This document shows positions 56,398 to 64,000 of a DNA stretch of 64,000 nucleotides, piece after piece. This DNA is from Prochlorococcus sp. AG-321-E21. GTDB lineage: Bacteria; Cyanobacteriota; Cyanobacteriia; PCC-6307; Cyanobiaceae. The position numbers and the translations under genes were made by a program. The number at the start of each line of letters is the position of its first letter. Within the stretch, counting starts at the first letter, position 1. The notes beneath the pieces were generated by a model, which was not told where the DNA came from, searched no databases, and was given only the letters and a program-made list of their open reading frames with translations. The DNA lies in assembly GCA_003283415.1 (NCBI GenBank), contig QBXH01000001.1, positions 1 to 64,000 of the forward strand, written 5' to 3'.

Positions 56398-58980
56398 TCA
56401 ATCTACAAATAGGTATCCATCCTTAATAAAGATATCAACCTCTTTTTTATTTAAATAATTATTATTGAGAATATTATTTGCAATTTTTGTCTCAATTTCT
56501 TTTTGAATAATCCTTTTTAATGGCCTTGCTCCATAACTATTATCGAAACTATTTTTGACTAAATGATCAATAGCCTCTTCTGTAATTTGTAAGTTTAAGT
56601 CTTTTTTGATCAGCCTATTTTCTAGGTCTTTTAATTGAATTTTAGCAATTTCCTTCAACTCATTTAACTCTAAATTTTGAAAAATTATTATTTCATCTAG
56701 GCGGTTTAAGAATTCTGGTTTTAAGAATTTCTTCAATTCAATATCTACAACATTTTTAATTTCATTTTTATCTTCGTTCCTGATAGATAAATCATTTATT
56801 GATTGACTTCCTAAATTGCTTGTAAGAACAATTATTGAATTTTTAAAACTAATCGTTCTGCCTTGCCCATCAGTAATAATCCCATCATCAAGGACTTGTA
56901 ATAAAATATCCAAAACATCTTTGTGGGCTTTTTCTATTTCATCTAAGAGAATAAGAGAATATGGGTTTTTCCTCACGGCTTCTGTTAATTGCCCTCCGGA
57001 TTCAAAGCCTAGATATCCTGGAGGGGCACCAATAATTTTGCTGACAGAATGCTTCTCCATATATTCAGACATGTCTAGTCTCGTAATCGATGAATTCGAG
57101 TCAAATATTGTTTTAGCTATTACTTTACTTAATTCTGTCTTGCCTACTCCTGTTGGTCCTAAAAATAAGAAACTAGCTATTGGTCTATTTGGGTCATTTA
57201 GTCCTGTCCTTGACCTCTTGATTGAATCTGAGACAGCGGAGATAGCATTACCTTGACCAATAATTTTTTCTTTAAGAATTTGTTCAAGTCTTAAAAGTTT
57301 TTCTTTGTCAGACTGGTTTAAATTATTTACTGGAATAGAAGTCCACTTCGAGACAACTTCAGCTATGTCATCAAAAGTTACCTCTTGCCTTAAAAGATTC
57401 TTTTCTCCATTTTTAAATGAATCAACTAGAAGATCACTTTTAAAATTTAATTTTTTTTGTAAAGAAATTAAGGTTCCAAATTCTAATTCTGCTGCTTTAT
57501 TGAGATCAAAGCTTCTTTTTGCTTGTTCGATTTTTAATTGAGTAGATTCAATTTCTTCTTTTAAATTGCTAATCTCATCAATTTCTTCTTTCTCTTTTTT
57601 CCATTGATTGTTTAATTCAGATTGTCTAATCTTAAGATCTTGAAGCTCATTATTAATTCTTTTAAGCCTTTCTAATGAAAAATTATCTGATTCTCTTTTT
57701 AAAGATAAATTCTCCATTTCTAGTTGTAAAACTTTTCTATCAATTTCATCAATTTCTTCTGGCTTGGAGGTTATTACCATATTTAATCTTGAAGCCGCTT
57801 CATCAATTAGATCGATTGCTTTGTCTGGAAGAAATCTATCATTAATATATCTCTCACTTAAGCTGGCAGCAGCAACCAGAGCATTATCAGAAATTCTTAC
57901 ACTGTGATGAACTTCATATTTTTCTCTGAGTCCTCTAAGTATTGAAATAGTATCATCTACTGAAGGAGCGTTAATTTTTATTTTCTGAAATCTCCTTTCA
58001 AGTGCAGGATCTTTTTCAATATTTTGTTTATGCTCATTAGTTGTCGTAGCACCTATACATCTTAATTCTCCCCTTGCGAGCATTGGTTTCAAAAGATTAC
58101 TGGCATCTAAAGATCCCCCACTTGCCCCTGCTCCAACAACTGTATGGATTTCATCTATAAAAAGAATTATTTTACCTTCAGAACTTTTAACTTTTTTTAA
58201 AACATTTTTAATTCTTTCTTCAAATTCACCTCGGTATTTCGCTCCAGCTATTAATGAACCCATATCAAGTGAGATTAATTGCCTATTATTTAATGAAGAG
58301 GGCACATCTCCATTAACGATTCTCTGAGCTAAACCTTCTACTATTGCAGTTTTCCCTACTCCCGGTTCTCCTATTAGCACTGGATTATTTTTTGTTCTTC
58401 TGCTTAATATTTGGATCGTTCTTCTAATTTCTTCATCCCTACCAATAACAGGGTCAAGGATGCCATCCCTAGCTGATTTTGTGAGGTCAATTCCGAATTT
58501 ATCTAAAGATTCATTTGAGCTTTCAAAATTATTATTGTTTATGGATTCAGATTTCATCTTATTTATAAGTTCTAAAAATTCTGGGATTTCTTTTTTATTT
58601 AAAATTAAATCACTACAGATTTCATCATAAGATAAACCATAAAGTATTTGTTCAGTTGATATAACTAAATCATTAAGCGAAACTCTTAATTCATTTGCTT
58701 TTAAAAAAATTTTTTGTGTGGTTTCACCTATAAATAAAGTTTTTTGCTTTTTCTTCATCTTAGCTTTCGCATTCAATAAAGAGGTTAATTTTATTTTTAT
58801 CTTTTTAATGTCTACATGATTTTCTTTTAATATTTTGGAGGTAAGAATATCTTGTTTTATTAATGAAAGCAATAAATTTTCAGAATCTACATTCTGCTGA
58901 AAGTTATTATACGCAATTTCTTTTGACAAAATAAAAATATTCCAAGCTGAATTAGAGAATTCACTTGGAATATTTTTCAT
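56398..58980 (-). CDS. clpB2: ClpB-type disaggregase (second, divergent ClpB)
   Basis: This AAA+ chaperone of 860 aa has the N domain (about residues 1-145), then AAA-1 with Walker [19 protein letters not shown] and [15 protein letters not shown]. An M-domain coiled coil follows (rich in [20 protein letters not shown]), then AAA-2 with [18 protein letters not shown] and [20 protein letters not shown]. The M-domain assigns it to ClpB, not ClpC. The N-domain ([20 protein letters not shown]) is diverged from the usual ClpB start, as in the second ClpB of cyanobacteria, which in other species is essential but not heat-induced. Confidence 0.88.
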   Translation of the reverse strand: MKNIPSEFSNSAWNIFILSKEIAYNNFQQNVDSENLLLSLIKQDILTSKILKENHVDIKKIKIKLTSLLNAKAKMKKKQKTLFIGETTQKIFLKANELRVSLNDLVISTEQILYGLSYDEICSDLILNKKEIPEFLELINKMKSESINNNNFESSNESLDKFGIDLTKSARDGILDPVIGRDEEIRRTIQILSRRTKNNPVLIGEPGVGKTAIVEGLAQRIVNGDVPSSLNNRQLISLDMGSLIAGAKYRGEFEERIKNVLKKVKSSEGKIILFIDEIHTVVGAGASGGSLDASNLLKPMLARGELRCIGATTTNEHKQNIEKDPALERRFQKIKINAPSVDDTISILRGLREKYEVHHSVRISDNALVAAASLSERYINDRFLPDKAIDLIDEAASRLNMVITSKPEEIDEIDRKVLQLEMENLSLKRESDNFSLERLKRINNELQDLKIRQSELNNQWKKEKEEIDEISNLKEEIESTQLKIEQAKRSFDLNKAAELEFGTLISLQKKLNFKSDLLVDSFKNGEKNLLRQEVTFDDIAEVVSKWTSIPVNNLNQSDKEKLLRLEQILKEKIIGQGNAISAVSDSIKRSRTGLNDPNRPIASFLFLGPTGVGKTELSKVIAKTIFDSNSSITRLDMSEYMEKHSVSKIIGAPPGYLGFESGGQLTEAVRKNPYSLILLDEIEKAHKDVLDILLQVLDDGIITDGQGRTISFKNSIIVLTSNLGSQSINDLSIRNEDKNEIKNVVDIELKKFLKPEFLNRLDEIIIFQNLELNELKEIAKIQLKDLENRLIKKDLNLQITEEAIDHLVKNSFDNSYGARPLKRIIQKEIETKIANNILNNNYLNKKEVDIFIKDGYLFVD

Positions 58981-59044
58981 TTAGGCAAATTTTATTAAAT
59001 TAATCGCAATGTTTGATCAATAATTTTTAATTAATCAAGGATTT

Positions 59045-59395
59045 TTATTCAACAATTACCTTACCTACCATTCCTGCACCTCTGTGAGGCTCACAGTAGT
59101 AGTCATAAGTTCCAGCTGTGTCAAATGTTTCTTCCCAAGACTCACCAGGAGCGAAGGCTAGATCAGCATGACTCAACTCTTCATGGCCATCAAAAACAGC
59201 ATTGTGAGGAGCTAATTTATTATTGATGAATTTAACGGTATCACCTGCACTGATAGTTACAGAACTCGGTTCGAAAGCTAACATTCCAGCGTCCGTACCA
59301 AGTTTAACTTCGACAGTTTGAGCTGAAACAGAAGAAATTCCAAGGCCCAGAGTTAAAACTATTGCAAAAAAACTTGCAAAAATTGAACGTAACAT
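59045..59395 (-). CDS. petE: Plastocyanin
   Basis: Plastocyanin is the copper protein that carries electrons from cytochrome b6f to photosystem I in the thylakoid lumen. A signal peptide ([20 protein letters not shown] to SAQ) precedes the mature domain. Copper ligands are visible: His in [11 protein letters not shown], and Cys, His and Met in [13 protein letters not shown]. The length of 116 aa is normal. It stands alone between clpB and the epimerase gene, and a likely TATAAA/TATATA-rich promoter lies in the 58 bp upstream. Confidence 0.97.
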   Translation of the reverse strand: MLRSIFASFFAIVLTLGLGISSVSAQTVEVKLGTDAGMLAFEPSSVTISAGDTVKFINNKLAPHNAVFDGHEELSHADLAFAPGESWEETFDTAGTYDYYCEPHRGAGMVGKVIVE

Positions 59396-59453
59396 AATTT
59401 AAATTTACTATATATTTATATTACAAGGTTTTTGGAACTAAATCGCGAGAATT

Positions 59454-60437
59454 TTAATTGATATTACAACCTGGTAACTTTGCTAACCTTAAAACATCTT
59501 GGAGTGATTTAGCATGACTTTTTAAATTGAATGTCTCTGGATTCGTTATGGGCACATGATTAAAGTCATATTTTTTAATACTGAAACTATCCCAGGGAGT
59601 TGTTTGTATAGGAAGCACTCTTAATAATATTTTCATTATTTTTTTTGTTAAGGGGATAGAAAAATATCTATTCATTCGGTTTCTCTTCAAAAGAATATTT
59701 ATCGCATCATCAATAGAAATATAATTTTGACCTAATACAAATTTCTTGAACCCTTTGTAATTATCTTTTTTATGATTTTTTATTAGAAATCCACAAATCT
59801 TTGCAATATCATTGGCATGTATAAAGTGAAATTTTGAGTTAAGTTTTAGAAATCTTGCCAACCAAAGCCATTTATTTATTTCTTTCAATCCGCTTGTTAA
59901 ATAGCTTACAGGATACTTACTTCTTTTTTTGAGAGTCCCTCCAAAAACTAATGTAGGGAAAACTGCGAATGTTTTTTCTGCAAATGTACTCTTTTTGAGT
60001 CTCTCAAAGCATTTGTATTTTGTTTGAATATATTCTGTTCCATAAGTTAAAGATTCTCTCATTAGTTCAGTTTTTTCATTAAGTATGCTAGCTGTTGAAA
60101 AATAAATTATTTTCTCTAATTTATTTTTTTCAAACATTGCTAATAACTCTTCAAACGCTTTTATGTTAACTTCATAGGCTCTTTTGGGATCACCCCAAGC
60201 CGTTGCAGTGTGGATAAGAAAATTTATTTGACTAATTTCTTTACTAAATCTATTACATTCTCTGATATCACAGATAAGTAATTTAATCCTTTTATTTTTT
60301 TGTATGGAAAGGGGAAGTTTATTTTTATCTCGTACCATGAGATAAAGCCTAAATCGAGTATTTTTTAAAAACCAATCAATTAAATATTGACCAACACATC
60401 CGTTAGAACCTGTTATTAATAAGTTTTTAATTGCCAA
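59454..60437 (-). CDS. NAD-dependent epimerase/dehydratase-family protein
   Basis: This is an extended SDR of 327 aa: the N-terminal LLITGSNGCVGQYLIDWFLK cofactor motif, IHTATAWGDPKRAYEVNI, and a STASILNE-like catalytic serine with a later YIQTKYKCFERLK (Y-x-x-x-K). Substrates of the family are nucleotide sugars or flavonoid-like compounds; none can be chosen here. It is 8 bp downstream of hemE, so it is probably co-transcribed. Confidence 0.82.
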   Translation of the reverse strand: MAIKNLLITGSNGCVGQYLIDWFLKNTRFRLYLMVRDKNKLPLSIQKNKRIKLLICDIRECNRFSKEISQINFLIHTATAWGDPKRAYEVNIKAFEELLAMFEKNKLEKIIYFSTASILNEKTELMRESLTYGTEYIQTKYKCFERLKKSTFAEKTFAVFPTLVFGGTLKKRSKYPVSYLTSGLKEINKWLWLARFLKLNSKFHFIHANDIAKICGFLIKNHKKDNYKGFKKFVLGQNYISIDDAINILLKRNRMNRYFSIPLTKKIMKILLRVLPIQTTPWDSFSIKKYDFNHVPITNPETFNLKSHAKSLQDVLRLAKLPGCNIN

Positions 60438-60445
60438 AATATAAA

Positions 60446-61486
60446 TTAATAAGTGAGTTTTTTTCCATACTCAAAAAATGTTTGAGCATTTTCTTCTGGT
60501 GTGCCTGGTAAAATTCCATGACCTAAATTAAGAATATATTTTCTCTCTTTTACTTTATTAAAAGTATTATCGATTCTCTCTTTTATTAATTCTTTATTTC
60601 CAAATAATATACCAGGATCTACATTTCCCTGTATTCCAATTCCTTCAGGGATTCTTTTGCATGCTTCCTCAATATCTACAGTCCAGTCTAATGAAATTAT
60701 GTCTACACCAGTTTTAGCCATTCTTTCTAATACTCCAGCACTTCCTGATATGTATAAAATTATCGGAGTATCTGGGAATTCTTCCTTAACGATATCAACA
60801 ACTTTTTTTTGATACGGGCCTGCAAAAATATCGTAGTCTTGAGGACTTAATTGTCCTGCCCACGAGTCGAAAATTTGTACAACTTGAGCACCAGATTTTA
60901 TTTGAAATTTTAAATACTCACCTATCGATTTTGCAAAGTGATCAAGAAGTTTGTGAAGTAAATCAGGCTCTTTAAAAGCCATTGACTTTATTAAAGAATA
61001 ATTTTTACTACTTTTACCTTCAACTACATATGCAGCTAGAGTCCAAGGTGCGCCAACAAAACCAAGAATTGTTGCTTCATTTCTCACATCTTTTTTTAAT
61101 GATGAAAGGACTTCTCCTACAAAACTTAAACTTTCATTAGGAATTAATTCTTTTAAATTTTCTATTTGATGAATATTTCTTATTGGATCCTCTATGATTG
61201 GCCCCTTACTTTCAATTATTTCAAAATTGATCCCCATTCCAGGAAGAGGGGTGAGAATATCTGAAAAAAGAATTACTCCATCTGGCTTAAAAGCCTTAAA
61301 AGGTTGCATTGAAATTTCATAAGAAAGCTCTGGATTCTCAGACCTTTCCCTAAAGCTTGGATAGCGCTCTCTTAAATCTCTATAAATTTTCATATATCTG
61401 CCCGCTTGTCTCATCATCCATACTGGAGGCCTTTCAACTTTTTTACCTAAGGCAGCAGATAGTAAAAGTGGTAAATTCTCACCCAT
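60446..61486 (-). CDS. hemE: Uroporphyrinogen decarboxylase
   Basis: HemE decarboxylates the four acetate side chains of uroporphyrinogen III in heme and chlorophyll synthesis. Signatures [20 protein letters not shown] (residues 20-39), LFSDILTPL and the [16 protein letters not shown] stretch are present. The length of 346 aa is normal. It feeds hemH (7315) and the chlorophyll branch. The epimerase-like gene follows. Confidence 0.97.
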   Translation of the reverse strand: MGENLPLLLSAALGKKVERPPVWMMRQAGRYMKIYRDLRERYPSFRERSENPELSYEISMQPFKAFKPDGVILFSDILTPLPGMGINFEIIESKGPIIEDPIRNIHQIENLKELIPNESLSFVGEVLSSLKKDVRNEATILGFVGAPWTLAAYVVEGKSSKNYSLIKSMAFKEPDLLHKLLDHFAKSIGEYLKFQIKSGAQVVQIFDSWAGQLSPQDYDIFAGPYQKKVVDIVKEEFPDTPIILYISGSAGVLERMAKTGVDIISLDWTVDIEEACKRIPEGIGIQGNVDPGILFGNKELIKERIDNTFNKVKERKYILNLGHGILPGTPEENAQTFFEYGKKLTY

Positions 61487-61609
61487 TTTTGGAGCTTAAA
61501 ATGTTTTAAAAAAAATTTGAAAAATCTTTAACTTAAAAATTTTACAACGTAGAGCAGATTAAAATCATTATGTGAAGAATTAAATGAAATTAACTAATTA
61601 AAAATATTA

Positions 61610-63874
61610 TTATTTCTTGGCTTGGTGTTTAAAGATGCTTACACTTAATGGAGGTAAAACAATTTCAAGAGCATTTTCATAATTATGAATATTAAATTTT
61701 GAAGTATCTTTACCTCCCATGTTTCCTTTATTACTTCCTCCATATCTAGATCCATCTGAATTAAAAATTTCTTTATAAAATCCTTCAATAGGAACTCCGA
61801 TTTTATATGATCCATGAAAATTCGGCGTAAAGTTTGCAACAACTACAAGCCATTCATTACTATCATTTTCCCTTCTCATGAAACTTATAACTGAATTAGA
61901 TGTGTCATCGCAATCTATCCATTGGAATCCATAAGGATCAAAGTCATTCTTCCATAAAGAGGGCTCATTTTTATAAAGTTTATTTAAGTCATCAATCAAG
62001 TTCCTAATACCTTTATGAGGTTCAAATTCTAGGAGTTCCCATTGAAGATCGTCCCAAACATTCCATTCTTGTCTCTGACCAAATTCCATTCCCATAAAAA
62101 TTGTTTTTTTACCAGGATGTGTCCACATATAAGTTAATAGAGCTCTTGTATTAGCAAATTTTTTCCAATCATCTCCGGGCATTTTATGTAAAAGATGACT
62201 TTTTCCATGAACAACTTCATCATGGCTAAGGGCAAGCATGAAATTTTCGGTGTAATTATAAGTTATTGAAAAGGTCACACTATTTTGATGGAATTGTCTA
62301 AACCAAGGATCTATTTCAAAGTAATCGAGCATATCATGCATCCACCCCATGTTCCATTTTAAATTGAAACCTAGTCCTCCTACATTTGTGGGCTCGGTAA
62401 CCATTGGCCAAGTTGTGGATTCTTCAGCTATAGATAAAGCTCCAGGGAAATGTTGAAAAAGGACATGGTTTGCTTGCTGGAGAAATTTCACAGCTTCTAA
62501 ATTTTCGTTACCACCATTTTCATTTGGAATCCACTCTCCATTTGGACGTAAATAGTCTCTGTATAACATAGAAGCTACAGCATCTACTCTTATCCCATCA
62601 ATATGGAATTCCTCAAACCAATAAACAAGATTTGCTACTAGAAAATTCCTTACTTCATTTCTACTGTAATTGAATATTAAAGTACCCCATTCTTTGTGCT
62701 CTCCAATGCGAGGATCACCATGCTCATAAAGATGACAGCCATCAAAGAAAGCTAAACCGTGTTTATCTTTTGGGAAATGACCAGGAACCCAGTCGAGAAT
62801 AACACCTATACCTTCTTCATGACATCTATTTATAAATTCTTTGAATTCATTGGGAGTGCCATATCTACTTGTTGGAGCGTACCAACCTGTAACTTGATAT
62901 CCCCAGGAACCATCGAAAGGATGTTCTGAAATAGGCATTAATTCGATATGAGTAAAACCTCTCTCTTTTACATAAGGGATAAGCTTTTCTGTTAACTCTG
63001 GATAAGTTAAAAATCTTGAACCAGGTTTTAAATCTGCCGCAGGAACAGGAGCTCTTTGTAGCCCATTTCTTTCTACATATTTATTTTCTATTGAATCATG
63101 AATCCAACTCCCTAAATGCATTTCATAAACAGAAATGGGTTTATTAATTTGACTAGATGCATCTCTATCTTTTATCCAAGAACTATCTTCCCAATTGAAA
63201 TTATTTAGTTTTGATATTATTGAGCCATTTTGTGGTCTGATTTCATGAAGGAACCCATATGGATCCGCTTTTTCATAAATATGCCCTTCTTGTGTTCTTA
63301 TTTCATATTTATAAGCATCCCCTTCTTTCATCATTGGCATAAACAATTCCCAAATACCACCAAGCCTTTTTTGCATAGGATGATGCCTACCGTCCCAAGA
63401 ATTTATATCTCCAATTATTGAGATTGATTTTGCATTTGGTGCCCAAATACAGAAAATTACACCTTTTTGATCTATATCTTCCAGGATATGTGCCCCCATT
63501 TTCTTCCAAATATGATGGTGATTACCCTCAGCAAAAAGGTGTCTATCGACCTCACCCATCCATTCTTCCTTAAAAGCCCATGGATCTTGCTGTGAATGAG
63601 AAACTCCTCCTCTTGATACGTTTACTTGATAATTATTTTTCGGATCTTCAGGAAGTGTTACTTCAAATAGCCATTTATGATTTGAGGTAGTTGTTTTATA
63701 AGTTTTATCTTTAAAAGTTATGTATACTTCATCTGCCTCTGGCATCCATACTCTTACAATCCATTGCCAATTTAAGAAATGGGGGCCTAAAATATTTAAT
63801 GGATTATCATTGCAACAATTTTCGAGGTTGAAAGCTTCTGATTTAATCCAGTCTGCTTGAATAGTTTCTTTCAT
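61610..63874 (-). CDS. glgB: 1,4-alpha-glucan branching enzyme
   Basis: GlgB introduces alpha-1,6 branches in glycogen, the night store of the cell. An N-terminal CBM48-like region precedes the GH13 catalytic domain. Catalytic regions seen are [11 protein letters not shown], the nucleophile Asp in [15 protein letters not shown], the acid Glu in [10 protein letters not shown], and [12 protein letters not shown]. The length of 754 aa is normal for a cyanobacterial GlgB. Confidence 0.97.
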   Translation of the reverse strand: MKETIQADWIKSEAFNLENCCNDNPLNILGPHFLNWQWIVRVWMPEADEVYITFKDKTYKTTTSNHKWLFEVTLPEDPKNNYQVNVSRGGVSHSQQDPWAFKEEWMGEVDRHLFAEGNHHHIWKKMGAHILEDIDQKGVIFCIWAPNAKSISIIGDINSWDGRHHPMQKRLGGIWELFMPMMKEGDAYKYEIRTQEGHIYEKADPYGFLHEIRPQNGSIISKLNNFNWEDSSWIKDRDASSQINKPISVYEMHLGSWIHDSIENKYVERNGLQRAPVPAADLKPGSRFLTYPELTEKLIPYVKERGFTHIELMPISEHPFDGSWGYQVTGWYAPTSRYGTPNEFKEFINRCHEEGIGVILDWVPGHFPKDKHGLAFFDGCHLYEHGDPRIGEHKEWGTLIFNYSRNEVRNFLVANLVYWFEEFHIDGIRVDAVASMLYRDYLRPNGEWIPNENGGNENLEAVKFLQQANHVLFQHFPGALSIAEESTTWPMVTEPTNVGGLGFNLKWNMGWMHDMLDYFEIDPWFRQFHQNSVTFSITYNYTENFMLALSHDEVVHGKSHLLHKMPGDDWKKFANTRALLTYMWTHPGKKTIFMGMEFGQRQEWNVWDDLQWELLEFEPHKGIRNLIDDLNKLYKNEPSLWKNDFDPYGFQWIDCDDTSNSVISFMRRENDSNEWLVVVANFTPNFHGSYKIGVPIEGFYKEIFNSDGSRYGGSNKGNMGGKDTSKFNIHNYENALEIVLPPLSVSIFKHQAKK

Positions 63875-63930
63875 GACTGGTAGCTGTTAAGAAATTAGTT
63901 TATCAAATCATCAACCAATAAAAAATAAAT

Positions 63931-64000
63931 TCAATTAAAAAATGGATTCATTTTCATAAATGTTTTATCAAGTTCAAAACTCAAAGTTATGATCTTGTGA
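63931..64000 (-). CDS. Possible C-terminal end of an upstream minus-strand gene
   Basis: The minus-strand frame from 63999 reads HKIITLSFELDKTFMKMNPF-FN and stops with TGA at 63931-63933. The uninterrupted, protein-like end and its position 57 bp before glgB suggest the tail of another gene on the same strand. At only 22 residues this may be chance. Confidence 0.35.
   Translation of the reverse strand, partial: HKIITLSFELDKTFMKMNPFFN

Noticed and set aside
56816-57256. 146-aa plus-strand ORF within clpB2
   Set aside because: Antisense shadow of the AAA-2 domain of clpB2; no start context or family similarity.

Overview
The window looks like a core chromosomal segment of a high-light-adapted Prochlorococcus. 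The DNA is strongly A+T-rich, genes are closely packed with many TTG and GTG starts, and there is an alpha-carboxysome operon with form IA Rubisco. Both protochlorophyllide reductase systems are present (light-dependent POR and the dark enzyme ChlLNB), along with psaM, ndhL, petE, the ado/aar alkane pair and a ferrochelatase carrying a light-harvesting-like tail. The strain cannot be fixed from sequence reading alone.

Layout. 0-8.5 kb: the end of ftsI, transaldolase, a geranylgeranyl-reductase-like flavoprotein, frr, pyrH, cobO, an orphan tyrosine recombinase and hemH. 8.6-19.9 kb: ilvB, a small exported protein, a laccase-domain protein, an overlapping Tab2/S1 translation-factor pair, a creatininase-family amidohydrolase, the alkane pathway ado-aar followed directly by accA and a short-chain dehydrogenase, then folE and trpF. 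19.9-28 kb: a site-2-protease-like membrane protein, a lipoate-ligase-family protein, psaM (34 aa, missed by the ORF track), por facing chlL, and chlB-chlN.

28-37 kb: the carboxysome region. csoS1D, rdgB in the opposite direction, a 328-bp regulatory gap rich in dyads, then csoS1-cbbL-cbbS-csoS2-csoSCA-csoS4A-csoS4B and an acRAF-like gene. The first three gaps of the operon each hold a strong hairpin, which may set product ratios for shell, Rubisco and scaffold.

37-49 kb: RidA, glyoxalase II, hisG, an ABC exporter, an acetyltransferase, a glycosyltransferase/DUF2064 pair, dnaA far from any dnaN, a divergent glutathione S-transferase/glutathione reductase pair, a cation exchanger and pyrC.

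49.2-50.8 kb is the one clearly accessory patch. It contains a promoter-bearing 5' half of tRNA-Leu(UAA) running into a highly foldable sequence, a TPR protein, a frameshifted remnant of a tyrosine recombinase C-terminus, and then the intact tRNA-Leu(UAA) with an almost identical promoter. I read it as the scar of a tRNA-targeting integrative element, similar to those called tycheposons in Prochlorococcus. The foldable segment may be an undescribed RNA.

50.9-64 kb: ndhL, a DUF3007 protein, trpA, an AbrB-type regulator, a YciI-like protein, an HTH/DUF1232/group 2 sigma cluster, hisIE, a QueD/PTPS-like protein, a ClpB-type disaggregase, plastocyanin, an epimerase, hemE and glgB. The start of the window cuts ftsI and the end probably cuts the tail of a minus-strand gene.
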